Below are positions 50,860-57,847 of a stretch of 57,847 bases of DNA, one piece after another. Origin of the DNA: Anaerofustis stercorihominis (GTDB lineage Bacteria; Bacillota; Clostridia; Eubacteriales; Anaerofustaceae); NCBI RefSeq assembly GCF_005844425.1, contig NZ_SPHL01000010.1:1-57847 (forward strand), written 5' to 3'. Under the pieces are notes generated by a model that worked only from the letters and a program-made list of their open reading frames with translations, did not search any database and was not told the DNA's origin. Position 1 is the stretch's first letter. Every line of letters begins with the position of its first letter. The translations under genes and the position numbers were made by a program.

Positions 50860-51501
50860 ATGATAAATGAAATAACAAAGGAATATTTAGAGGGTCTTCT
50901 TCACTTAAGTAGTGAAGAAGATGCTCTTTTAGAGTTTAGAAAAGAAGCAAAAGGAAATAATATACCTATTATTACGGAAGATGTTGAAAGGCTTGTAAAA
51001 ATTATTTTAAAGTCAAGTTCTTCAAAGTCTCTTTTTGAAGTAGGAAGCGCTGTAGGTTATTCTTCCTGTGTGTTTGCAGATACAATGGGTAAAGATAGTT
51101 ATGTAAAAACTATAGAAAGAGATGAAATAAGATATATCGAAGCAAAAAATAATATAAAGAAATACGGTTTTGAAGATAATATTGATTTATGTCTTGATGA
51201 TGCAGGGGAAGTATTAAAAAATGAAGAAAAGGTATATGATGTTGTTTTCCTTGACGGAAATAAAGGTCATTATATCCATATGCTTGAAGACTGCAAAAGA
51301 ATACTAAAACCCGGTGGGCTTTTAATATGTGATAATGTTTTATTTAGAGGAATGATTGATAAAAGTAAGCCTCTAATTAGAAGAAAAATAACCATTGTAA
51401 AAAGGCTTAGAAAGTTCTTAGATGCTATAAGTGAAGATAGTGAATTAACTACTTCTGTTCTTCCTATAGGGGATGGTTTAAGTATAAGTATAAAAAAATA
51501 A
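50860..51501 (+). CDS. O-methyltransferase-like SAM-dependent methyltransferase (family 3)
   Basis: 213 residues with the family-3 O-methyltransferase layout: an N-terminal helical part, SAM motif I F-E-V-G-S-A-V-G-Y-S-S (near residue 61), E-R-D-E acidic motif II, and metal-ligand region V-F-L-D-G-N-K-G-H-Y followed by G-G-L-L-I-C-D-N-V-L. Such proteins in Firmicutes (YrrM type) methylate small molecules or tRNA hydroxyuridine. The location after mltG matches the common mltG-yrrM order, which favours the TrmR (5-hydroxyuridine-34 tRNA methyltransferase) role. Confidence 0.85.
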   Translation: MINEITKEYLEGLLHLSSEEDALLEFRKEAKGNNIPIITEDVERLVKIILKSSSSKSLFEVGSAVGYSSCVFADTMGKDSYVKTIERDEIRYIEAKNNIKKYGFEDNIDLCLDDAGEVLKNEEKVYDVVFLDGNKGHYIHMLEDCKRILKPGGLLICDNVLFRGMIDKSKPLIRRKITIVKRLRKFLDAISEDSELTTSVLPIGDGLSISIKK

Positions 51502-51593
51502 GGAATTTGTTAAAATTTTAATAGTATTTTGATAAATTTATGTTATAATCTAATTAATACCGATAAAAGAAAAAAAATTAGGAGGAATTATAT

Positions 51594-51857
51594 ATGTATT
51601 CAAAAAATGTAACAATTACAAATCCTACAGGTCTTCATGCTAGACCAGCATCTCAATTTGTACAAACAGCTGCTAAATTCTCATCAGAAATTCTTTTAGT
51701 TAAGAATGGAAATGAAATCAATGCAAAATCTATCATGGGCGTTATGGCTGGTGGATTATCTCAAGGTACAGAATTAGAAATCAGAGCTAACGGTGCTGAT
51801 GAACAAGAAGCTGTAGATACATTAGCAGCTTTAATCGAAGACGGTTTTGGTGAATAA
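51594..51857 (+). CDS. ptsH: HPr phosphocarrier protein
   Basis: 87 residues. The active histidine lies in N-P-T-G-L-H-A-R-P-A (His15), and the regulatory serine in N-A-K-S-I-M-G-V (Ser46) is present, so HPr-kinase/CcpA control is expected. It carries phosphate from Enzyme I to PTS EIIA proteins, including the glucitol-type one at 28083. No ptsI gene follows here. Strong TAGGAGGAA site. Confidence 0.97.
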   Translation: MYSKNVTITNPTGLHARPASQFVQTAAKFSSEILLVKNGNEINAKSIMGVMAGGLSQGTELEIRANGADEQEAVDTLAALIEDGFGE

Positions 51858-51868
51858 TTTACTTATAT

Positions 51869-51905
51869 AAAAAAAAGACATATCTTTTGATATGTCTTTT
51901 TTATT
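51869..51905. terminator. Bidirectional terminator between ptsH and the MetE-like gene
   Basis: AAAAAAGACATATC-TTTT-GATATGTCTTTTTT hairpin serving both convergent genes. Confidence 0.9.
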
Positions 51906-51912
51906 TTAAATT

Positions 51913-53037
51913 TTATTTCCAAACTTCTTTAGCTATTTCTTTTATTAATTTTAATTTTTCCCATTGATTTTCTTCTGTTAAGATATTTCCTTCTTCGGTT
52001 GAAGCAAATCCGCACTGTGGACTTAGGCAAAGATTTTCTAAATCTATATATTTTGTTGCTTCTTTTATTCTTTTCTTTATTATTTCTTTATCTTCCAAAA
52101 TTCCGTTTTTTGATGTTATAAGACCAAGAACAACAAACTTATCTTTTGGTACAAATCTTAAAGGTTCAAATCCTCCTGAACGTTCATCATCAAATTCAAG
52201 ATAAAATGCTTTTACATTTTCTTCTTTAAATAGAATTTCTGCAATAGGTTCATAGCCTCCTTCGCTTGCATATGTTGAGTGATAATTGCCTCTGCATACA
52301 TGAGTAGTAACTATTAAATCTTTTGGTAAATTTGCTATAGCTTTGTTGTTTAATTCTACATATAATTTTGCAGTTTGTTTTACTTCTTCTTCACTTAGTC
52401 CAATTAATTTTATAGCTTTTTTGTCGCAAAGCATTCCCCATGTACAGTCATCAAGTTGAATATTTCTGCATCCAAGTTCATAAAATTTCAAAATTGTTTT
52501 ATTATAAGCGCTTGCAATATCTTTAATTAATTTGTTTGTGTCATTATAGTATTTTTTTACCTCTGATGCATTATCCGGTCTTTGTAATTCTGCGAAAAAC
52601 TGTGCTGGAGCAGGTATGGTTTGTCTTGGAATTACATCGTTATTTAAAGCTATTTTATGTAAAAATTTATAACCTTCAAAGAAAGGATGGTTTTCATTAT
52701 ATTCTACTTTGCCTTCTAAAGATACTGTTTCAGCTCTTGTTTCTTCATCTTTAAATTGATATCCTTTTTCAAGTTCTTTCTTTTTTACTCCCTTAAGCCC
52801 CCACATGAAATCCAAATGCCACCAACTTCTTGTAAATTCTCCGTCTGTAACTGATTTTAATCCAGCTTCTTTTTCTTTTTTTACAAGTTCTTCAATACAT
52901 TTGTTTTGGATTTTAGTTAATTCATCTAAATTAATTTTTCCTTTTATATAATCTTCCTTAGCATTTTTAAGTTCTAAAGGACGTAGGAAACTTCCTACGA
53001 TATCATTTCTAAATGGTACGTTTGTTCTTTTTGTCAT
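51913..53037 (-). CDS. MetE-like cobalamin-independent methionine synthase family protein (YxjG type)
   Basis: 374 residues, the size of stand-alone MetE C-terminal-domain proteins (YxjG/YxjH). It starts R-N-D-I-V-G-S-F-L-R-P. Metal-site features of the methionine synthase II barrel are visible: T-T-H-V-C-R-G-N (His and Cys ligands), the acidic strand F-Y-L-E-F-D-D-E and the late L-S-P-Q-C-G-F cysteine. It probably transfers a methyl group to homocysteine from a folate or other donor. It lies downstream of a LysR gene on the same strand, with a weak -35 (TATCAC-N17-TATACT) that suggests activator control. No S-box or T-box is seen. Confidence 0.9.
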   Translation of the reverse strand: MTKRTNVPFRNDIVGSFLRPLELKNAKEDYIKGKINLDELTKIQNKCIEELVKKEKEAGLKSVTDGEFTRSWWHLDFMWGLKGVKKKELEKGYQFKDEETRAETVSLEGKVEYNENHPFFEGYKFLHKIALNNDVIPRQTIPAPAQFFAELQRPDNASEVKKYYNDTNKLIKDIASAYNKTILKFYELGCRNIQLDDCTWGMLCDKKAIKLIGLSEEEVKQTAKLYVELNNKAIANLPKDLIVTTHVCRGNYHSTYASEGGYEPIAEILFKEENVKAFYLEFDDERSGGFEPLRFVPKDKFVVLGLITSKNGILEDKEIIKKRIKEATKYIDLENLCLSPQCGFASTEEGNILTEENQWEKLKLIKEIAKEVWK

Positions 53038-53121
53038 AATTAATTCCTCCTTAAGTTGCTTTGTTAGTATATCATGTTTTTTTATTATGTGATAATATAC
53101 ATTTTTTATATTTTGATATAG

Positions 53122-53152
53122 AAAAAAGGAATATCAATATTGATATTCCTTT
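53122..53152 (-). terminator. Terminator overlapping the lysR stop codon
   Basis: Almost perfect palindrome AAAGGAATATCAA-TA-TTGATATTCCTTT with U run on the minus strand; the last codons and TGA of lysR lie inside the stem. Confidence 0.88.
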
Positions 53153-54045
53153 ATATAATCTTCTAATTTTTCAATGTATTTCTTTGCCGGTATGCTAAGG
53201 CTTGCATTTTTGTGTTTTATATAACCAAGTCTTATGACTTCATCAGATTCAAGAGGAATTGAAACAAGGTTGCTTCCGTTAAGTTCAACACTTAAAATAC
53301 CCGTTGTTATGGTATATCCCTGAAGACCTATAAGAAGGTTTGAAAGAGTTGCTCTGTCACTTACTAAAAGATTTTTCTTATGAGAAAGTGTACTTAAAAT
53401 TTCTTCCGAGAAATAAAAAGAATTATATGTACCTTGTTCAAAGGAAACTCTTGGATATGGATCAAGGTCTTCTATAGTAAGTTTTTCTTTTTTTGCAAGG
53501 GGATTATCTATGCTTATAAAAATATGAGGTCTTGCATCGAAAAGGTGAGTAAAAACTAAGCCGTTATCTTTTAAAATTTTATTTATTACTTTTTCGTTAA
53601 AATCGTTTAAATAAATTACTCCAATTTCGCTTCTAAGATTTTTTACATCCTCTATTATTTCATGGGTTTTGCTTTCTCTTATGGCAAACTCATATTCGTC
53701 TTTATCAAATTCTTTAACCATGTTTACAAAGGCGTGAACGGAAAAAGCATAATGCTGTGTGGAAACAGAGAATATTCTTTTTGATGGAGTTTTATTCATA
53801 TATCTTTGCTCCAAAAGTTCTGCTTGTTCTATAACTTGTCTTGCGTATCCCAAAAATTCGGCACCATCTGAGGACAGAGATATACCTCTGTTTGAACGGA
53901 CAAATATTTCAATGCCAAGTTCGTTTTCAAGTTCTTTTACGGATTTTGAAAGACTTGGTTGAGTTATGAATAATCTGCTTGCAGCTTCGTTTATAGAACC
54001 ACAGTTTACTATTTCTATTATGTATTTAAGTTGTTGTAATGTCAT
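53134..54045 (-). CDS. LysR-family transcriptional regulator
   Basis: 303 residues. An N-terminal winged helix-turn-helix has the LysR signature Y-I-I-E-I-V-N-C-G-S-I-N-E-A-A-S-R-L-F and Q-P-S-L-S-K-S-V-K-E-L-E. The C-terminal two-lobe effector domain follows (residues 90-303). The effector is unknown. It is divergent from a DedA gene and upstream of the MetE-like gene, either of which could be its target. Ribosome-site strength is modest. Confidence 0.93.
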   Translation of the reverse strand: MTLQQLKYIIEIVNCGSINEAASRLFITQPSLSKSVKELENELGIEIFVRSNRGISLSSDGAEFLGYARQVIEQAELLEQRYMNKTPSKRIFSVSTQHYAFSVHAFVNMVKEFDKDEYEFAIRESKTHEIIEDVKNLRSEIGVIYLNDFNEKVINKILKDNGLVFTHLFDARPHIFISIDNPLAKKEKLTIEDLDPYPRVSFEQGTYNSFYFSEEILSTLSHKKNLLVSDRATLSNLLIGLQGYTITTGILSVELNGSNLVSIPLESDEVIRLGYIKHKNASLSIPAKKYIEKLEDYIKEYQY

Positions 54046-54163
54046 TTTGTTTTACCTAAATTTTACATTCCTTTAATTTTTCTTTAATTAGTATGCAATA
54101 TATTATATCATACAAAAATATAATATACATATAAATTGTTTTAGAAAGTAAAAGAGGGGATTT

Positions 54164-54769
54164 ATGCAAGAAACACTGTTAAGTTTTATTAGAGATTACG
54201 GATATATTGGGATAATGATTTTAATACTTGTTGAAAATATTTTTCCACCGATTCCTTCTGAGGTTGTTTTGTTGTTTGGGGGATATATGGTAGTTGCAGC
54301 AGGGTTAAACCCGATTGTTGTAATTATTTTTGCAACGATAGGTGCAATTCTTGGTGCGGTTATACTTTATATACTCGGGTATATGTTTAAAAGGGAAAAA
54401 CTTAGAGATTTGTTTTCCAGTAGATTAGGAAAAATTTTACATTTAAAACCTGAATATATTGATTTAAGTTATAATTGGTTTTTAAAATTTGAAAATAAGG
54501 CTGTGTTTATATGCAGATGTATACCTGTAGCAAGGAGTCTTATATCAATTCCTGCGGGACTTTCCAGAATGGAATTTTCTTATTTTATTATATTAAGTAC
54601 ACTTGGTACATTGATATGGAATACTTTACTTGTTTTTCTTGGTGTTATTCTTGGAGATGCATGGGAAAGTTTTCTTCCTTATTTTAAAAGCTATTCAAAC
54701 ATAGTTTGGATATTGATTTTTGCTTTCATTATTATTTATATTTTAAGATACAAAAAAGGTAAAAAATAG
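54164..54769 (+). CDS. DedA-family membrane protein
   Basis: 201 residues with about five hydrophobic segments. The DedA (SNARE-associated/VTT) features E-N-I-F-P-P-I-P-S-E-V-V-L near residue 25 and the C-R-C-I-P-V-A-R-S-L-I-S-I-P-A-G motif near residue 125 are clear. Members act as lipid-carrier or phospholipid flippases and affect membrane homeostasis. Single gene. Ribosome site GAGGGG. It is divergent from lysR. Confidence 0.92.
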   Translation: MQETLLSFIRDYGYIGIMILILVENIFPPIPSEVVLLFGGYMVVAAGLNPIVVIIFATIGAILGAVILYILGYMFKREKLRDLFSSRLGKILHLKPEYIDLSYNWFLKFENKAVFICRCIPVARSLISIPAGLSRMEFSYFIILSTLGTLIWNTLLVFLGVILGDAWESFLPYFKSYSNIVWILIFAFIIIYILRYKKGKK

Positions 54770-54787
54770 CCGATATATAGGCAAATC

Positions 54788-54857
54788 TTGACAAAAAAAT
54801 AAACTTAATATAAAATATTACAAAGGTACTATTTTCATAGGACCTTTGTTTTTTTAT
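54788..54857 (+). promoter_or_regulatory. putP promoter followed by a terminator-like hairpin
   Basis: TTGACA (54788-54793), 17-base spacer, TAAAAT (54811-54816). The predicted transcription start (about 54823) coincides with the base of a hairpin, CAAAGGT ... ACCTTTG (54821-54848), followed by TTTTTTTT and then the putP ribosome site. It is either the dedA terminator downstream of an overlapping promoter or an attenuator for putP. Confidence 0.55.
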
Positions 54858-54882
54858 AATTAAAAAGATAGGAGAAATTGTA

Positions 54883-56418
54883 ATGGAGGCAAACCAAATA
54901 GGAATGCTTGCGGTCATATTTATTTATTTAATAGGTATGGTTGTTATTGGAGCATTTTTATCAAAACAAAACGAGACGGCTCACGATTTTTATTTAGGAG
55001 GAAGAAAACTTGGTCCTTTTGTAACGGCTATGAGTGCCGAGGCCTCTGATATGAGTAGCTGGTTACTTATGGGACTACCTGGAGTTGCTTATTTATCAGG
55101 TATAGCCGATGCAGGATGGACAGCTTTAGGTCTTGCAATAGGTACATATGTAAACTGGCTTATTATAGCAAAAAGAATAAGATTATATACGGAAGTTTCA
55201 AAGAACTCTTTTACTCTTCCTGATTTCTTTTCAAATAGGTTTAGAGATAAAAAGAAGATTTTAATGCTTATATCTTCATTATTTATAATTATTTTCTTTA
55301 TTCCTTATACTGCTTCAGGATTCGCTGCTTGTGGTAAATTATTCTCAAGTTTATTTGGTATTGATTATTTTACCGCAATGGTTGTAAGTGCAGTGGTTAT
55401 TATTTTATATACAGCAATGGGAGGTTTCCTTGCTGCAAGCACTACAGACTTTATTCAAAGTATAATTATGTCTGTTGCTCTTGTTATTATTCTTGTTTTT
55501 GGAATAACTGCTGCAGGCGGTATGGATATGGTAATAAGTAATGCAAAAGAACTTCCGGGATATTTGAGTATGGTTTCAACTCATAATATGACAACGGGAA
55601 GTGCTGAAAGTTACGGATTTTTAACAATCGTTTCAAAAATGGCTTGGGGGCTTGGTTATTTTGGAATGCCTCATATATTACTTCGTTTTATGGCTATTGA
55701 AGATAAAGACAAACTTAAAATTTCAAGAAGAGTTGCTTCTATATGGGTTGTAATTTCTATGTTTGCTTCTATTTTGATAGGTATAATTGGTTATGGAATG
55801 ACAAAAGCATCTGTTATTCCATTCCTTGAAGGAACATCTTCTGAAACAGTAATAGTTCAAATTGCAAATGTATTAAGTACACACGGATGGATATTTGCTT
55901 GCTTTGCAGGTGTAATACTTGCAGGTATTCTTGCATCAACAATGTCAACTGCGGATTCACAGCTTCTTGCTGCTTCTTCAAGTGTATCTGAAAATATCAT
56001 AGGTGGTGTTTTTGGTAAAAACCTTGACGGCAAAATGAGAATGGTTGTAGCAAGAGGATGTCTTATTGCAATTGCTGTTCTTGGTATTTTCCTTGCAAAA
56101 GATCCAAACAGCTCAGTATTCTCTATTGTATCATTTGCATGGGCAGGTTTTGGTGCTGTATTTGGACCAGTTGTATTATTTGCTCTTTTCTGGAGAAGAG
56201 CTAATAAATACGGTGCAATTGCTTCAATGATTTCCGGTGGAGTTATGGTATTCTTATGGAAATACGTTATAAGTAATTTAGGTGGTTTATTTGATATTTA
56301 TGAATTATTACCTGCTTTCTTAACAGGTTGTATATTTATGGTTGTGGTAAGTCTTCTTACTCCTGAACCTGAAAAAGAAATAACTGATGAATATGATAAA
56401 GTACAAAGTTTATTATAA
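54883..56418 (+). CDS. putP: Sodium/proline symporter PutP
   Basis: 511 residues, 12-13 membrane helices, typical of the SSS family. The PutP features D-F-Y-L-G-G-R-K-L-G-P, A-E-A-S-D-M-S-S-W-L-L-M-G-L-P-G (Na+/proline site) and the family segment G-G-F-L-A-A-S-T-T-D-F-I-Q are clear, as is A-S-T-M-S-T-A-D-S-Q-L-L. It imports proline with Na+. No proline reductase or putA gene is nearby. Ribosome site ATAGGAG. Confidence 0.95.
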   Translation: MEANQIGMLAVIFIYLIGMVVIGAFLSKQNETAHDFYLGGRKLGPFVTAMSAEASDMSSWLLMGLPGVAYLSGIADAGWTALGLAIGTYVNWLIIAKRIRLYTEVSKNSFTLPDFFSNRFRDKKKILMLISSLFIIIFFIPYTASGFAACGKLFSSLFGIDYFTAMVVSAVVIILYTAMGGFLAASTTDFIQSIIMSVALVIILVFGITAAGGMDMVISNAKELPGYLSMVSTHNMTTGSAESYGFLTIVSKMAWGLGYFGMPHILLRFMAIEDKDKLKISRRVASIWVVISMFASILIGIIGYGMTKASVIPFLEGTSSETVIVQIANVLSTHGWIFACFAGVILAGILASTMSTADSQLLAASSSVSENIIGGVFGKNLDGKMRMVVARGCLIAIAVLGIFLAKDPNSSVFSIVSFAWAGFGAVFGPVVLFALFWRRANKYGAIASMISGGVMVFLWKYVISNLGGLFDIYELLPAFLTGCIFMVVVSLLTPEPEKEITDEYDKVQSLL

Positions 56419-56426
56419 TTTTTCTT

Positions 56427-56451
56427 AAAAGCGGAGTTATCCGCTTTTTTA
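56427..56451 (+). terminator. Terminator of putP
   Basis: AAAAGCGGA / TCCGCTTTTTT hairpin with T run. Confidence 0.88.
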
Positions 56452-56545
56452 TTTTTGTTTAAATAATTTATATATTCTTAAGGTTGAGTTAAATAAAAAT
56501 ATATTATATAATTTTTATATATTTTAGGAACGAAAGGTGATAAAG

Positions 56546-57019
56546 ATGAAATGTCCACATTGCGGTTTTAGCGAAAGTAAAGTTATAGATTCAAGACCTA
56601 CTGATGATAATACGGCTATAAGAAGGAGAAGAGAGTGTTTATCTTGTGCAAAAAGATTTACAACTTATGAAAAAATAGAAACGATACCTTTAATTGTAGT
56701 TAAGAAAAATGGTACTAGAGAAGCTTTTGACAGAAATAAACTTATGAACGGTATAATAAAATCATGTGAAAAAAGACCTGTTTCTATTGAGCAGATAGAA
56801 CATGTTGTAAATGAAATAGAAAGTAATATTCAAAAAATAGCAAAGAAAGAAATACCATCAAATTTAATAGGTGAAGAGATAATGAAGTACCTAAAAGATT
56901 TAGATGAAGTTTCTTATGTAAGATTTGCTTCTGTTTATAGACAGTTTAAAGATGTAAATAGCTTTATGGATGAACTTAAAAGTATGTTAAATGAAAGAGA
57001 TGGTAGAGGTAACAAATAA
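56546..57019 (+). CDS. nrdR: Ribonucleotide-reductase repressor NrdR
   Basis: 157 residues from ATG 56546; a GTG at 56537 in the same frame directly touches GAAAGG and is less likely. The N-terminal zinc ribbon is C-P-H-C-G-F and [12 protein letters not shown]. An ATP-cone domain follows ([15 protein letters not shown]). It represses nrd genes according to ATP/dATP. Its stop codon overlaps the next ATG (TAATG), coupling it to a Nudix hydrolase. Confidence 0.95.
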   Translation: MKCPHCGFSESKVIDSRPTDDNTAIRRRRECLSCAKRFTTYEKIETIPLIVVKKNGTREAFDRNKLMNGIIKSCEKRPVSIEQIEHVVNEIESNIQKIAKKEIPSNLIGEEIMKYLKDLDEVSYVRFASVYRQFKDVNSFMDELKSMLNERDGRGNK

Positions 57020-57555
57020 TGGATATTACAGAAAAAATAGATAAAACAGAAGTTCTTTTTAAAGGAAACATTTTTGAAGTAAGGAGAGATTATGTTACTC
57101 TTCCAAATGGGGAAAAAGCAACAAGGGATGATTTGAACCATGCAGACTCTTCTGCTGTTTTAGCAATAACAGAGGACAATAAGGTTGTTCTTGTTAAGCA
57201 GTATAGATGTTCTGTTTATGGTATTACCGTTGAACTCCCAACGGGTAAATTAGAAAAAGGTGAAGATCCTATGGAATGTGCAATAAGAGAGCTTGAGGAG
57301 GAAACAGGATATAAGGCAGAAAGTCTTGAATTCTATATGAATAGTTGGCCTGCTGTGGGATACTGTAATGAAGTTATACATATATATTTAGCAAAAGGCC
57401 TAAAAAAAACTAAACAAAAATTAGATGAAGATGAATTTATAAATGTTTTTGAAGTTGATATAAAAGAGTTTAAAGAAGATATATTAAATAATAAAAATAT
57501 TGATTCTAAAACTGTTAGTGCAGTTTTAAAATATTGTATTGAAAATAATATATAA
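57019..57555 (+). CDS. Nudix hydrolase, ADP-ribose pyrophosphatase type
   Basis: 178 residues. A complete Nudix box, G-K-L-E-K-G-E-D-P-M-E-C-A-I-R-E-L-E-E-E-T-G with R-E-L-E-E-E metal ligands, starts near residue 77. The family pattern A-V-L-A-I-T-E-D-N-K-V-V-L-V-K-Q-Y-R precedes it. This resembles NudF-type ADP-ribose pyrophosphatases. It is coupled to nrdR by a one-base overlap. A SpoIIM-like gene follows after a terminator, a common Firmicutes order. Confidence 0.92.
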   Translation: MDITEKIDKTEVLFKGNIFEVRRDYVTLPNGEKATRDDLNHADSSAVLAITEDNKVVLVKQYRCSVYGITVELPTGKLEKGEDPMECAIRELEEETGYKAESLEFYMNSWPAVGYCNEVIHIYLAKGLKKTKQKLDEDEFINVFEVDIKEFKEDILNNKNIDSKTVSAVLKYCIENNI

Positions 57556-57575
57556 ACAGTCATAAAATATAAATA

Positions 57576-57613
57576 AGGACATACCCTTTATTAATAGGGC
57601 ATGTCTTTTTTAT
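57576..57613 (+). terminator. Terminator of nrdR-nudix
   Basis: GACAT-A-CCCT / AGGG-C-ATGTC hairpin with one mismatch, followed by TTTTTT. Confidence 0.78.
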
Positions 57614-57640
57614 GTCACAAAAAATAAGGAATAATATTTT

Positions 57641-57847
57641 ATGGTTAGAGAATTTATAAATTATCATTTTAAGGAAAACAAAAATAAATATTTATTTTTT
57701 CTTATTGTTTTTCTTCTTGGGATTATAATAGGGGGAGTCAGTATATATTTTTTAAGTTCTACACAATTGGATGAGCTTAAAGATTACATAGGTTCATTTT
57801 TTGAACTCATTACAAAAGATACATCAAGTATAGATAGTAAAAAGATT
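57641..57847 (+). CDS. spoIIM: SpoIIM-like membrane protein, N-terminal fragment (runs off window)
   Basis: 69 codons are visible from ATG 57641 (AAGGAATA site). M-V-R-E-F-I-N-Y-H-F-K-E-N-K is followed by a membrane helix L-F-F-L-I-V-F-L-L-G-I-I-I-G and S-S-T-Q-L-D-E-L-K-D-Y-I-G-S-F-F. This matches stage II sporulation protein M, part of the engulfment complex of spore formers, which also survives in some non-sporulating relatives. The position after a NudF-type gene supports the call. Confidence 0.72.
   Translation, partial: MVREFINYHFKENKNKYLFFLIVFLLGIIIGGVSIYFLSSTQLDELKDYIGSFFELITKDTSSIDSKKI

Noticed and set aside
53038-53121. S-box or other methionine riboswitch before the MetE-like gene
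   Set aside because: Only about 85 bases are present, with no conserved SAM-riboswitch core visible.

Overview
The window is a typical stretch of an AT-rich, low-GC Firmicutes chromosome, most likely an anaerobic Clostridia/Tissierellia-like bacterium. Signs of this are the strong AGGAGG-type ribosome sites, the ylxM-ffh-rpsP-khpA order, the DnaD/DnaC-type replication proteins, a glmS ribozyme, a TPP riboswitch, a SpoIIM-like protein, FchA/FolD folate genes and a butyryl-CoA:acetate CoA-transferase (butyrate production). Nothing looks like a phage, transposon or CRISPR array. Species cannot be fixed from the sequence alone.

Layout. 1-6.5 kb (minus strand): the start of a PHP-domain protein, a three-gene ECF transporter of unknown substrate, deoD, and a RelA/SpoT-type (p)ppGpp enzyme with a hairpin in its leader. 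6.7-10.2 kb (plus): metG-fchA-folD. 10.2-14 kb: a sigma-54-dependent activator divergent from a NifU-like/8-cysteine protein pair, a frameshifted helix-hairpin-helix gene, a TPP riboswitch with thiT, and an XRE regulator. 14-17.5 kb (minus): CoA-transferase with a tiny DUF6440 gene, then dnaD-dnaC-like loader genes. 17.6-25 kb (plus): YhaM-type exonuclease, membrane protein, mnmE-mnmG-noc/parB, cell-wall deacetylase. 25-29.8 kb (plus): a SorC-regulated glucitol-type PTS operon that ends in a homoserine-dehydrogenase-like/SAF oxidoreductase rather than sorbitol-6-phosphate dehydrogenase. 30.1-32.5 kb (minus): a lipoprotein, six tRNA genes (Val-Asp-Phe-Gly-Cys-Leu) and a second deacetylase. 32.8-34.1 kb: an isolated RubisCO-like protein. 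34.3-36.9 kb: ylxM-ffh-rpsP-khpA and DUF4186. 37-41.5 kb: glyoxalase-like protein, ZIP metal transporter, MazG, HU and a patatin-fold protein lacking catalytic residues. 41.5-46.9 kb (minus): tadA-queT, glmS with its ribozyme, acpS, rpsT and an aminotransferase. 47.2-49.4 kb: two CobW-type GTPases, one carrying a 45-bp tandem His/Cys repeat and the other fused to a DUF1980-like domain. 49.5-57.8 kb: mltG, O-methyltransferase, HPr, MetE-like methyltransferase, LysR, DedA, PutP, NrdR, Nudix hydrolase and the start of a SpoIIM-like gene.

Most interesting signals: (i) a RubisCO-like protein that by eye keeps almost all RubisCO active-site residues, including the loop-6 lysine, 3 kb from a PTS operon with an unassigned oxidoreductase; (ii) an almost identical inverted repeat at the promoters of the ZIP transporter and the CobW pair, suggesting one metal regulon; (iii) a patatin-fold pseudoenzyme; (iv) a structured, unexplained leader before queT; (v) an 8-cysteine small protein coupled to a NifU-like scaffold. 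All homology calls are from reading the sequence; no database search was run.
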